From UMGS1649 sp045534225 (GTDB lineage: Bacteria; Bacillota; Clostridia; TANB77; CAG-465): DNA of 64,000 bases. The stretch spans positions 97,666-161,665 of the forward strand of contig JAZSJJ010000005.1 in the NCBI GenBank assembly GCA_045534225.1, read 5' to 3'. The translations under genes and the position numbers were made by a program. Position 1 is the stretch's first letter, and every line of letters starts with the position of its first letter. The notes beneath the pieces are model-generated. The model did no database searches. It had not been told where the DNA came from and saw only the letters and a list, made by a program, of their open reading frames with translations. Positions 54,058 through 63,200 of this stretch are shown one piece after another.

Positions 54058-54261
54058 TAAAGACCTCCTTAAAATAAGAGTTTAAATCAATATAATTATA
54101 CAATAAAATATAAAAAATTCCCATACTTCCTTGAAAAAATATGGGAATTACAATATAATGTTTTTAGAAAGAGAGCGTTGTAGTTCGTAAGCTGTAGCTT
54201 AATCGCTCCATCATTAATTAAGGAAAATAAAATTATAAAAATATAATTGTTAAAAATGTTA
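54058..54261. other. Intergenic right edge of island with tRNA-3'-end-like sequence
   Basis: No gene. It contains an inverted repeat AATTCCCATA / TATGGGAATT (about 54116-54150) and, at 54172-54211, GAGCG...CGCTC with GTTCG and TCGCTCCAT. The last nine bases match the 3' end of tRNA-Gly (50002-50010), so this could be a decayed attachment site. Confidence 0.4.
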
Positions 54262-54297
54262 ATAAAACAAAGCACCCAACAGGGTGCTTTGTTGTTT
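54262..54297 (-). terminator. Terminator of the CNNM/CBS gene
   Basis: Stem AACAAAGCACCC / GGGTGCTTTGTT, four-base loop. Confidence 0.85.
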
Positions 54298-54299
54298 AA

Positions 54300-55307
54300 T
54301 CAATTATTTTGTTCATTTACATCATATTCATCAAAGATGTTTCCTACAATTTCTTCTAGGATATCTTCTAATGTTACTATACCTACATATTTGTTGTTGT
54401 CTCTAACTATAGCCATATTTTCGTATGCTCCATTTAGTATAAGGAATGCATCGTCTATTATAGTATCAGAATCTAGTATTTTTACTTTACGTAGATATCT
54501 GTATAGGCTAAATTCTTTATCTCTGCCCAGTATTAAGTCTTTAATGTTAATAATACCTAGAATCTTTTCACCTTCCATGACAGGAAATCTTGTAAATTTA
54601 GATTCTCTAATTTTAGAAATTATAGTTTCGTTGCTATCTGATGTATCTATGTATACTACGTTATCTTTTTTAGTCATAATATCTTTAATTGTTATATCGT
54701 TAAATTCAAATACTCTAAGTAGTAGCTTCTTTTCTAATTCCTCTAGGTTTGAGTCTACAATTGTATCTTTTATCTCATCCTCATCTTCGTCTTTAGGAGG
54801 AGATATCTTTAACAATTTTTCTAAAGCGTTTGTAGACAACTTTAATATTAATATGAATGGTTTGAATATTAATATAACAAAGTTAATTATATTTACCATT
54901 TTGTAAGCTATTTTTTCTGGATTTGCTATACCTATTTTTTTAGGTACTAGTTCGCCAAATACAAGTGTAAAATATGAAAGGATTATTGTTATAACTACGA
55001 TTAATATGTTTATTTGCATAGCTTCAGAAATAAATGGAATATGAATATATTCTGCTATTTCGCTTGCAAAACTATCTGCTGCAAATGCGCTTGCTAAAAA
55101 TCCAGATAAAGTTATTGCTACCTGTATGGCAGATAAGAACGTACTTGAGTCATTAAGTAGACTTACAATCCTTTTTGCTTTTTTGTTACCTTTCTTAACT
55201 TCTTTACTAAGTTTGTATTTATTTAAAGATAGAAACGCTATTTCAGTTGAAGAGAATATGCCGTTTACTATTATAAGAATAATTAGAATTAATATTTTAA
55301 TTAACAT
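54300..55307 (-). CDS. CNNM/CBS-domain membrane protein (HlyC/CorC relative)
   Basis: 335 aa. An N-terminal CNNM domain with three to four helices carries SSTEIAFLSLNKYKL, SGFLASAFAADSF and FGELVPKKIG; a CBS pair follows at about 215-330, ending IVTLEDILEEIVGNIFDEYD. It lacks the C-terminal CorC_HlyC domain of longer relatives. The family is linked to magnesium or other divalent cation export. RBS GGAGG. Confidence 0.9.
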   Translation of the reverse strand: MLIKILILIILIIVNGIFSSTEIAFLSLNKYKLSKEVKKGNKKAKRIVSLLNDSSTFLSAIQVAITLSGFLASAFAADSFASEIAEYIHIPFISEAMQINILIVVITIILSYFTLVFGELVPKKIGIANPEKIAYKMVNIINFVILIFKPFILILKLSTNALEKLLKISPPKDEDEDEIKDTIVDSNLEELEKKLLLRVFEFNDITIKDIMTKKDNVVYIDTSDSNETIISKIRESKFTRFPVMEGEKILGIINIKDLILGRDKEFSLYRYLRKVKILDSDTIIDDAFLILNGAYENMAIVRDNNKYVGIVTLEDILEEIVGNIFDEYDVNEQNN

Positions 55308-55392
55308 GTTAATCCTCCGTTAATGTGTAGTATATCATTAAGTAAAAAAATATACTATATCTAAATAATAAAAAGTGTAAAAAATGTATAAT

Positions 55393-55421
55393 TTGCAAAA
55401 CTACCTGCATAGTGGTATAAT
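55393..55421 (+). promoter_or_regulatory. Promoter of the 55485-55871 gene pair
   Basis: TTGCAA (55393-55398), a 17-bp spacer and TATAAT (55416-55421) with extended TG. Confidence 0.7.
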
Positions 55422-55484
55422 ATTAAAGCACGAAAAAATTAAGTCGAAATTTTTAATAAAATAAATTTAAGGAGATATATAATT

Positions 55485-55874
55485 ATGTTTTTTAAGAAGA
55501 AACGGAAAGGAGATGAACCAAAGAAACTATTTGTAAGGGTAGATGACGTATATATTGCAACAAGCAATCTTAAAGCAAATTGCAATGACGGAAAAGGCTT
55601 TTACGAAAAAAAGGTAACACTATTTTACTTAGCGCTTAAGGTATCTTACGGGTACAAAGAATTGTTTACTGGTAGGGACCTGTGCCTTGATGAAGATGAA
55701 GAGTTTTTAGACATTCCATTTATACAAAAAGTAGAACCTTTAAGGGATTACTTAGGCGATTATGAACAGGAAGAGATAAGCTATACAGCTCTTTTTGATA
55801 TAATTGCAACGATAAATGCAATGGTAAAACTCGGTAGTTTAGAAAATACAAAGAAAGGTAGAAAGAGGGCATGA
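55485..55874 (+). CDS. Orphan protein, 129 aa, first of a coupled pair
   Basis: Basic start (FFKKKRKGDEPKK), then mixed beta/alpha sequence with KLFVRVDDVYIAT and VTLFYLALKVSYGYK. No family recognised. The stop overlaps the next start as ATGA, so the pair is translationally coupled. RBS AAGGAGA. Islet-type unit with its own promoter and shared terminator. Confidence 0.7.
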   Translation: MFFKKKRKGDEPKKLFVRVDDVYIATSNLKANCNDGKGFYEKKVTLFYLALKVSYGYKELFTGRDLCLDEDEEFLDIPFIQKVEPLRDYLGDYEQEEISYTALFDIIATINAMVKLGSLENTKKGRKRA

Positions 55875-56218
55875 ATGTTGGACGATTGGACATTATTATA
55901 GTAAAAAGAGAACTCGAAGAAAAACGTAAAGAGTTCGATAGAATTTCTGTTAATATGTCGCTTGAAGAAAAGCTTGAATGGATAAGAAACTTCTTTAACG
56001 AATATGTTCCTGAACTAGAGAAACGGTATATGACAGAACAGGAACTTGAAGAGTGGATTTTCTTACCGGATGAGCTTAGAATTTGGTTTTATCATTACTT
56101 TCCTGAACATGGACTTAACATGGCAAAGTACACAGAACAGCTTATGCACGATTTTCATTGGGAAGGACATAAGAGATTCCAAACAGTGGATAGAAGATTT
56201 TTTAGCCATTACGATTAA
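55871..56218 (+). CDS. Orphan protein, 115 aa, second of a coupled pair
   Basis: Helical and aromatic-rich; EWIRNFFNEYVPELEKRY and ELRIWFYHYFPEHGLN stand out, with several histidines at the C-terminus (HDFHWEGHKRF). Family unknown. ATG overlaps the previous stop. Confidence 0.68.
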   Translation: MNVGRLDIIIVKRELEEKRKEFDRISVNMSLEEKLEWIRNFFNEYVPELEKRYMTEQELEEWIFLPDELRIWFYHYFPEHGLNMAKYTEQLMHDFHWEGHKRFQTVDRRFFSHYD

Positions 56219-56219
56219 C

Positions 56220-56250
56220 AAAAAGAGCAACTTAAAAGTTGCTCTTTTTG
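56220..56250 (+). terminator. Terminator of the 55485-55871 pair
   Basis: Perfect stem AAAAAGAGCAACTT / AAGTTGCTCTTTTT, short loop. Confidence 0.9.
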
Positions 56251-56386
56251 CGTATATAATAATATTATATAAATAATATAAAATTTCTGTAAAATTATGT
56301 GAATTTTTGCGGTTTAGGTATACAAAAACAAACCTTTGTGATATATTTTAATATAGAATTTTATAGGTTAAAAAGAAGGAGAAAGT

Positions 56387-59300
56387 ATGTTAAAGTTAAA
56401 GGGTATAACAAAAACATATGTTACTGCAAACGATAAAGTAGAAGCATTAAAAGGAATAGATATAGAATTTAGAAAAGCAGAATTTGTATCTATACTTGGA
56501 CAAAGCGGTTGCGGCAAGACAACATTATTAAATATTATAGGTGGATTAGACAGATATACTAAAGGAGATTTAATAATTAATGGTAAATCTACTAAAGAGT
56601 TTAAGGATAGAGATTGGGATAGTTACAGAAACCACAGCGTAGGTTTTGTATTTCAAAGCTATAATTTGATACCACACCAAACAGTCTTAGCAAACGTAGA
56701 ACTTGCATTAACTATAGGTGGTATATCTAAAAAAGCAAGACGTGAAAGAGCGAAGGTTGCTTTAGAGTTAGTAGGGCTTGGAGATCAAATACACAAAAAA
56801 CCAAACCAATTATCTGGCGGACAAATGCAAAGAGTTGCAATAGCAAGAGCACTTGTTAACAATCCAGAGATTATTCTAGCAGACGAACCAACTGGTGCGT
56901 TAGATACAAAGACAAGTGTGCAAATAATGGAGATACTAAAAGAAGTATCTAAAGATAGACTAGTTATAATGGTTACGCACAACCCAGAACTTGCTGAAAC
57001 GTATTCTACAAGAATAGTTAAAATACGCGATGGAGAGCTTTTAGATGACTCTAAACCATTTGATAGTTCTGTGGAAAAAGAGGAAAAACAACAGGCAAAA
57101 GCAAACAAAAAGCTTTCAATGTCAATATTTACAGCACTTTCTTTAAGCTTAAATAATTTGCTTACTAAGAAGGGGCGTACAATACTTACATCATTTGCAG
57201 GTTCAATAGGTATAATAGGTATCGCAATGATACTTTCACTATCTACTGGTTTCCAAAACTATATAGATAAGATACAAGAAGACACACTAACATCGTACCC
57301 GTTCCAAATAACATCAGAAACGGCAGATGGAGCATCAATGCTTTTATCTATGACAGGTGCAATGTCAGAAAATAATGCTACCGGGGAAAATGTAAAGGAA
57401 ACTCAAAATATCCGTGAGATGTTTACTAAGATCGGAACAAATGATTTGAAATCTTTCAAATACCATTTAGAAAAGAATAAATCTGAAGTAGATAAGATGG
57501 TATCATTTACAAGATACACATATGGTATAACACCAATAATATATACTAAAGATGTTACTGGTGAAATAGCAAAATTAAATCCAAGTAATTTAATGAATAG
57601 TATTAGTGGAAATTCTTCAGCTGGAACAATAATGTCATCTGCGGGTATAACAGTATTTAATGAACTTGTAGATAACCAGGAAATGATAGAAGAACAATAT
57701 GAACTACTAAAAGGTGATTGGCCAAAAGCATATAACGAAGTAATAATAATACTTCCAAAACCAAATCAAATATCTGATATGCTACTTTACGGACTAGGTT
57801 TAAGAGATTTAGACGAGCTTGAGGATATGATAGCAGATATCATTCAACAAAAAGAAGTAACAAATGACTCTAAACCTTTAGAGTATACATATGATGATCT
57901 TATGAATTTAACATTTAAGTTAGTTGATGCAAGTTCGTTATATAAATACAACAGTAAATATGGAATATATGAGAACAAAGAAAATGACAAAGAATTTATA
58001 GAAAACATATATAACAAAGCAGAGAGAGTTAAAGTAGTTGGTATAGTAACACCAAAATCTAGTGAAAGTATGAGTATGCTAGCAGGTGTAGGATATACTA
58101 AAGCGCTTACAGAACATGTAATTAAAACAGCGGCTAAATCTGAAATAGTAAAGAAACAATTGGCAGATAACGATGTAAATGTATTTAGTGGTAAAAACTT
58201 TGATGATGATGAAGAAAAAATGGGATTAGATTTCGAGGATATGATATCTATAGATAAGAATATGCTAGCGTCAGCGTTTGGTGGTAATGTTAGCGAGAAA
58301 ACAATTACAGATATGACTACTGGATATATGACTGAAATATCTAATGCCATAACAGTAAATACGTTACAAGCAGAAGTAGCATTTACTACAACATTAGAAA
58401 CATTGACTAAAGAAATGTTAACTAACTATATAAAAGAAAATGCAGTTATGGGAATGGCAACAATGAAATTAAGCGTAGTAGATGCAGAAGTAGATAAGTA
58501 TTTAAATACTGCGTCTGCAAAAGCTCATTTAGCAAAGTTAGAAAAAGATTATGTTGTACCTGTTTCTGTATTTAAGGATACATATGCTCAAATGATAAAA
58601 GGTTTCTTAAAAGGATATATAATGACTACTGGTAATGCAGGTAATAATGGAAACGTAGATATATATAACGAAGAACTGGCAGGTATGTTTATGGAACAAA
58701 TGGTAGAACCATTAGTTCAAGCTTTTGTAGCGCAAGATGCAATAAAAGTAGCTGGTACTCAAATGGGAGCTGCTATGACAGAAGCTACAATGCAAAAAAC
58801 AATATTAACTAAAGTTGGTGAGTTAACAGCAAAACTTGCAGAAACTATGGCAGGAGCATTCAAAGTAGATGAAAAGAAAATAGCTGCAGCATTTAAATTT
58901 GATATGAGTGAAGATGAAATAAGAAGCATAATAGAAACAATGACTAATACTTCTACAGTACAAAATGCAACAACAAATTTAATAATGTTAGGTTATCAAG
59001 ATTTAAATTCACCGACAACAATGCAGTTCTATTTTGAAAACTTCGAAAACAAAGAAAAATTCATTTCATTTTTAGATGCATACAATGATAAGATGGAAAA
59101 AGAAGATGACGAAAAAGTTATAAAATACACAGATGTAACAGGTATATTAATGTCATCAGTAAAAGTAATAGTAGATAGTGTAAGCTATGTATTAATCGCG
59201 TTTGTAAGTATATCACTTGTTGTATCATCAATAATGATAGGAATAATTACATACATTTCTGTACTAGAACGTACTAAAGAAATAGGTGTGTTAAGAGCAA

Positions 59301-59584
59301 TTGGTGCTTCTAAGAAAGATATTTCTAGAGTGTTCAATGCAGAAACATTTATAGTAGGATTACTAGCAGGTTTAATAGGTATAGGTGCAACACTTATATT
59401 ATTAGTACCAACAAATGCAATAATTCATGCGGCAACAAACAATCCTAATATTATAGCAGTGCTTCCAACAGTAGGTGGAATTGTACTTGTAATATTAAGT
59501 GTAATTCTTACATTAATAGGCGGATTAATACCATCTAAGTTAGCAAGTAAGAAAGATCCAGTTATTGCACTTAGAACAGAATAA
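56387..59584 (+). CDS. Fused ABC transporter (ATPase-FtsX permease, MacB-like)
   Basis: 1,065 aa. The ATPase domain spans residues 1-225: Walker A GQSGCGKTTLLN, signature LSGGQMQRVAIA and Walker B ILADEPTGALD. The permease follows: a first membrane segment near 275-295, a very long extracytoplasmic region (about 300-920), then three helices near 925-1055 with the FtsX motif YISVLERTKEIGVLRAIGAS. The type uses ATP hydrolysis for mechanical work on the outside of the membrane, for example peptide or antibiotic export. The substrate is unknown. Single gene with a terminator that is duplicated at 60957. Confidence 0.92.
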   Translation: MLKLKGITKTYVTANDKVEALKGIDIEFRKAEFVSILGQSGCGKTTLLNIIGGLDRYTKGDLIINGKSTKEFKDRDWDSYRNHSVGFVFQSYNLIPHQTVLANVELALTIGGISKKARRERAKVALELVGLGDQIHKKPNQLSGGQMQRVAIARALVNNPEIILADEPTGALDTKTSVQIMEILKEVSKDRLVIMVTHNPELAETYSTRIVKIRDGELLDDSKPFDSSVEKEEKQQAKANKKLSMSIFTALSLSLNNLLTKKGRTILTSFAGSIGIIGIAMILSLSTGFQNYIDKIQEDTLTSYPFQITSETADGASMLLSMTGAMSENNATGENVKETQNIREMFTKIGTNDLKSFKYHLEKNKSEVDKMVSFTRYTYGITPIIYTKDVTGEIAKLNPSNLMNSISGNSSAGTIMSSAGITVFNELVDNQEMIEEQYELLKGDWPKAYNEVIIILPKPNQISDMLLYGLGLRDLDELEDMIADIIQQKEVTNDSKPLEYTYDDLMNLTFKLVDASSLYKYNSKYGIYENKENDKEFIENIYNKAERVKVVGIVTPKSSESMSMLAGVGYTKALTEHVIKTAAKSEIVKKQLADNDVNVFSGKNFDDDEEKMGLDFEDMISIDKNMLASAFGGNVSEKTITDMTTGYMTEISNAITVNTLQAEVAFTTTLETLTKEMLTNYIKENAVMGMATMKLSVVDAEVDKYLNTASAKAHLAKLEKDYVVPVSVFKDTYAQMIKGFLKGYIMTTGNAGNNGNVDIYNEELAGMFMEQMVEPLVQAFVAQDAIKVAGTQMGAAMTEATMQKTILTKVGELTAKLAETMAGAFKVDEKKIAAAFKFDMSEDEIRSIIETMTNTSTVQNATTNLIMLGYQDLNSPTTMQFYFENFENKEKFISFLDAYNDKMEKEDDEKVIKYTDVTGILMSSVKVIVDSVSYVLIAFVSISLVVSSIMIGIITYISVLERTKEIGVLRAIGASKKDISRVFNAETFIVGLLAGLIGIGATLILLVPTNAIIHAATNNPNIIAVLPTVGGIVLVILSVILTLIGGLIPSKLASKKDPVIALRTE

Positions 59585-59585
59585 T

Positions 59586-59645
59586 ATAAAAAAGAAATCA
59601 AGAGAAATCTTGGTTTCTTTTTTTATTGTTTTTGTTTAATATTTT
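59586..59645 (+). repeat. 60-bp direct repeat, copy 1 (contains a terminator)
   Basis: Identical to 60957-61016 by eye. It includes the hairpin AAGAAATCAAGA / TCTTGGTTTCTT with T run that ends the ABC transporter transcript. Confidence 0.92.
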
Positions 59646-59728
59646 GTAAATTATTATTATAAGTGATAAAACTACTTGTGTAAAAGGCCAATATGTTATA
59701 GAATAAAGAAATAAAGAGGGGTAAACAA

Positions 59729-59875
<147 letters not shown>

Positions 59876-59922
59876 GCATGTGCTGCTTTGCTTTTTTGCA
59901 TGCAAAAAGGAGGAATAAAGAA

Positions 59923-60957
59923 ATGCAAAAGAAACAAGGTATATCCTTAATAGTATTAGTTAGTAGAATAATAGTAAAGATAATATAAGCAGCAAGTATA
60001 GTAATAACATTATCTAACACCGGCGTAATAAACAGAGCAAGTCAAGCAGTAGACTTAACAAATGAAGCCGCAGTACAAGACTTAGCCGCATTAACATGGG
60101 CAGATGCTTACATGGACAATAAAAGAGGAACAGATCTAGTAAACGAAGTAACAACAAAATTAGGTGAACAAGGAGTAACTGCAGACAAATGGAATATAAC
60201 TGTAACAGATACAGGGGTGAGTGTTACAAATAAAAATTCTATAACAACATTAGGTTCGTTAGTAAAAAGTGCGGCGGATTATGGTAAAACTATAAATTAT
60301 ACAGTAACTGTGGATGGAGTAGAATATAATGAGTGGCAAGTATATTATGAAGATGAAACTAACAAATATGTGTATATAATAACGAAAGATAGCGTAAAGA
60401 GTCAAGGCGCTGTAGCAGTAGATGTTACAAGTTTAAGTGAAACTGAAAAAGAAATATATAAAAAATTCCAAGTAGGTAATGGACCAAAATATACACTGAC
60501 AGATAGTTATTCAAATTCTAAATATGTAGCAAGTTTAATAAAAGGCTATGAAACATTTTCTAATAACGATTTATATGGCAACTATGTAATAGGATCAATA
60601 GGTGGACCTACAATAGAATTAATATCAGCAGGATGGAATGCTAAGGGATATGAACCACAAATTACATTAACTACAGTTAACGAAGGGTATAAAGTAAATG
60701 GTGGTAGTAGTTTAGCTGTAACAAGTGATGGTTTTTATGTTCCTTTAACTGGAGGATATTGGCTAACTTCTACGGCCAATATAACATATAGTTACGCAAT
60801 GTATTCTGGAACGCCTAATACATTGTCTGGTGATGGGACTATTTCTATTGGTCAAGCTATATCAACATTACCTTTAGATGTTCGCCCTGTAGTATGCTTA
60901 TCAGCAGATATACCGGCTGCAATAGGGACAACAACAGACTTTAGCTTAGTAAAATGA
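59923..60957 (+). pseudogene. Pilin-like gene, third copy, nonsense-mutated
   Basis: The frame is continuous from ATG 59923 (RBS AAGGAGGA) to TGA 60955-60957 except for TAA at 59986-59988. The leader MQKKQGISLIVLV matches the other copies, then SRIIVKII replaces ITIIVMII and a leucine TTA has become TAA. After the stop, AASIVITLSNTGVINRASQAVDL closely follows the 9156 copy. The stalk and a C-terminal domain with WLTSTANITYS and LPLDVRPVVCL remain intact, so inactivation looks recent. A restart at 60112 would lack the leader and helix and so could not be exported this way. Confidence 0.85.
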
Positions 60958-61016
60958 TAAAAAAGAAATCAAGAGAAATCTTGGTTTCTTTTTTTATTGT
61001 TTTTGTTTAATATTTT
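60957..61016 (+). repeat. 60-bp direct repeat, copy 2 (contains a terminator)
   Basis: Identical to 59586-59645, so the same terminator ends the pilin pseudogene transcript. Confidence 0.92.
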
Positions 61017-61017
61017 A

Positions 61018-61046
61018 TTGACATGCTTTTTAACAAAGAATATAAT
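61018..61046 (+). promoter_or_regulatory. Consensus promoter of the CofE-domain gene
   Basis: TTGACA (61018-61023), a 17-bp spacer and TATAAT (61041-61046), immediately after the direct repeat. Confidence 0.85.
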
Positions 61047-61085
61047 TTGTGTGGATAAGAAACAATGAAAGGTAAGGTGTTTTTT

Positions 61086-62279
61086 ATGGGAAGAATGGTA
61101 GGTACCGTATCTAGAGGTATACGTACACCAATTATTAAAGCAGGTGACGATTTAGTTAAAATCGTAGCCGATTCAGTTTTAGAAGCTGCAAAAGAACATG
61201 GTTTTGAAATTAAAGACAGAGATATTATTGCAGCAACAGAAGCAATAGTTGCCAGAGCACAAGCAAACTATGCTACAGTAGATGAAATTGCTACAGACAT
61301 TAGAAACAAATTTACGGGGGATACATTAGGAGTTATATTCCCAATACTAAGTAGAAATCGTTTTGCAATATGTCTAAGAGCAATATCAAAAGGTGCTAAG
61401 AAAATAGTATTAATGCTAAGTTATCCATCAGATGAAGTAGGAAACCATTTAATAACATTAGATATGTTAGATGAAAAGGGAGTTAATCCTTATTCTGATG
61501 TTTTAACTTTAGAAAAATATAGAGAATTATTTGGTTATGTAAAACATCAATTTACAGGTATGGATTATGTAGAATATTACAAAGAATTAATTGAAGAATC
61601 TGGTGCGGAAGTGGAAATAATATTCTCAAACAATCCAAGAACAATATTAAACTATACAAAAGATGTTCTTGTTTGTGATATCCATACCAGAGCTAGAACT
61701 AAAAGAATACTTAAAGAAAATGGTGGAAACATCATATTAGGTCTAGACGATATTATGACTAGCCCAATAGGTGAAAGTGGATGTAATGAAGATTATGGTT
61801 TGCTAGGTTCAAACAAAGCAACAGAGGATAAAGTAAAATTATTCCCAAGAAACTGTGATGAGTTTGTACTTGAACTTCAAGCAGAAATATTCAAAAGAAC
61901 TGGTAAGACAGTAGAAGTTATGGTGTATGGAGATGGAGCGTTTAAAGATCCTGTAGGTAAGATATGGGAGCTTGCAGATCCGGTTGTATCTCCTGGATAT
62001 ACTAGTGGACTTACAGGGACACCAAATGAAGTTAAATTGAAATATTTAGCAGATAACAACTTTGCGCATCTAGAAGGGGATGCATTAAAAGAGGCTATAA
62101 AGAATCACATAAAGAGCAAAAAAGAGAATCTAGTAGGTTCTATGGAATCTCAAGGAACAACACCAAGAAGATTAACAGACCTTATTGGTTCGCTTTGTGA
62201 TTTAACATCTGGAAGTGGAGATAAGGGAACACCAGTTGTATATATTAGCGGTTATTTTGATAATTATACAGATAATTAA
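61086..62279 (+). CDS. CofE-domain protein (F420-0:gamma-glutamyl ligase family)
   Basis: 397 aa from ATG 61086, which follows AAGGTG by 6 bases; ATG 61065 lies before that site. RGIRTPIIKAGDDLVKIV, IKDRDIIAATEAIVARAQ and later TGKTVEVMVYGDGAFKDP follow the F420_ligase family. In F420-producing organisms this enzyme adds glutamates to F420; Clostridia generally lack F420, and no other F420 gene is in the window. The real substrate is therefore unknown. Strong promoter and terminator. Confidence 0.82.
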   Translation: MGRMVGTVSRGIRTPIIKAGDDLVKIVADSVLEAAKEHGFEIKDRDIIAATEAIVARAQANYATVDEIATDIRNKFTGDTLGVIFPILSRNRFAICLRAISKGAKKIVLMLSYPSDEVGNHLITLDMLDEKGVNPYSDVLTLEKYRELFGYVKHQFTGMDYVEYYKELIEESGAEVEIIFSNNPRTILNYTKDVLVCDIHTRARTKRILKENGGNIILGLDDIMTSPIGESGCNEDYGLLGSNKATEDKVKLFPRNCDEFVLELQAEIFKRTGKTVEVMVYGDGAFKDPVGKIWELADPVVSPGYTSGLTGTPNEVKLKYLADNNFAHLEGDALKEAIKNHIKSKKENLVGSMESQGTTPRRLTDLIGSLCDLTSGSGDKGTPVVYISGYFDNYTDN

Positions 62280-62299
62280 TAACTAAAATTAAATTACTA

Positions 62300-62336
62300 A
62301 ACAAAAAGCATCAAGATTTAATCTTGATGCTTTTTT
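62300..62336. terminator. Bidirectional terminator after the CofE-domain gene
   Basis: Stem AAAAAGCATCAAGATT / AATCTTGATGCTTTTT between converging genes. Confidence 0.88.
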
Positions 62337-62348
62337 ACTTTTAACTTG

Positions 62349-62609
62349 TTATAATGAATTATCATAACTTAAGAACCATGTTCCTACTTTTACACCATCA
62401 TAACCATCTAATTTGTTGTAGTCGATTATTTTATAGAAAAGACCGTAATATGCTTTCGTACCACCATCTAAGTATTGACCACCAAAATTAATTGAAAATA
62501 TTGGCTTGTTACTATCTTTTAGTCTATAACAATCTACTGCAATAAATATCCCAATAAGTATTGCTAAAATTATAATAACTAATAATGTAGTCTTTAATTT
62601 TTTATTCAT
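62349..62609 (-). CDS. Small single-pass membrane protein, 86 aa
   Basis: The start is the ATG at 62609-62607 after GGTGA; earlier ATGs lack a site. MNKKLK, then TTLLVIIILAILIGIFIAV as one membrane helix, then an extracytoplasmic domain of about 55 residues with GGQYLDGGTKAYYG and WFLSYDN. Family not recognised; possibly a small lipobox-free exported protein. Confidence 0.7.
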   Translation of the reverse strand: MNKKLKTTLLVIIILAILIGIFIAVDCYRLKDSNKPIFSINFGGQYLDGGTKAYYGLFYKIIDYNKLDGYDGVKVGTWFLSYDNSL

Positions 62610-62655
62610 AAAATCACCTAAAGAAATATTATCATATATGTTTATATAGTTCAAA

Positions 62656-62684
62656 TTGACTAAATAAAATTCATGTGGTACAAT
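62656..62684 (+). promoter_or_regulatory. Promoter of the 62758 gene
   Basis: TTGACT (62656-62661), a 17-bp spacer and TACAAT (62679-62684) with extended TG. The leader contains a small hairpin AAATTTTGG / CCAAATTT. Confidence 0.65.
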
Positions 62685-62757
62685 AATGTTCCATTAAAAT
62701 TTTGGCTTAAACCAAATTTGGTATAAGATAAAAAATAAATTAAAGGAAGGTAGTGTT

Positions 62758-63099
62758 ATGGACAAAAAGTTATTCAGAAAATGGTTCAATGGTAAGTATG
62801 GAAAACTCCCGCCGGAAAGACAGCTTAAAGAGATTCGCAAGCTTCGGGTAATCCTCGACGATTTTGAGGATTCGCGTTTGCGAAAGTTTAATCGGTATCA
62901 GGAAAAGTGTGAGTGCTGCGGCAAGTATTCGTTAAGAACAGCTTATGATAAGCGCGTTGAAACAGTAATACGAGAGGTTGATGTAAACGGAGAAAAGAAG
63001 AACGGAGAATTCTCGGTAGAATATTATACCTGTCCGAAGTGCGAGTGCACATTTATGTTTGATCAGTACTTTGTTGGATATGAAGGAGATGCTGAATAA
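62758..63099 (+). CDS. Orphan protein with two CxxC pairs, 113 aa
   Basis: CECCGKY near residues 50-56 and CPKCEC near 92-97 form a likely zinc ribbon; a basic helical N-terminal half precedes it. Function not known. Codon use is strikingly unlike the neighbours (for example CTCCCGCCGGAA, ATCCTCGACGAT), so it is probably acquired. RBS AAGGAAGG. Islet-type unit. Confidence 0.72.
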   Translation: MDKKLFRKWFNGKYGKLPPERQLKEIRKLRVILDDFEDSRLRKFNRYQEKCECCGKYSLRTAYDKRVETVIREVDVNGEKKNGEFSVEYYTCPKCECTFMFDQYFVGYEGDAE

Positions 63100-63107
63100 A
63101 CATACAA

Positions 63108-63140
63108 GATCAAGCGAATTTATTTCGCTTGATTTTTTTC
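63108..63140 (+). terminator. Terminator of the 62758 gene
   Basis: Stem ATCAAGCGAA / TTCGCTTGAT followed by T7. Confidence 0.9.
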
Positions 63141-63200
63141 TTGTTATAATATATTCTTTATGTAGATGTATAGATATTATATACAAATAGGGGGAATAAT

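Noticed and set aside
59986..59988. Reassigned TAA codon as explanation for the broken pilin
   Set aside because: All other genes in the window end normally at TAA, and neighbouring residues of this helix are also altered, so a pseudogene is simpler.
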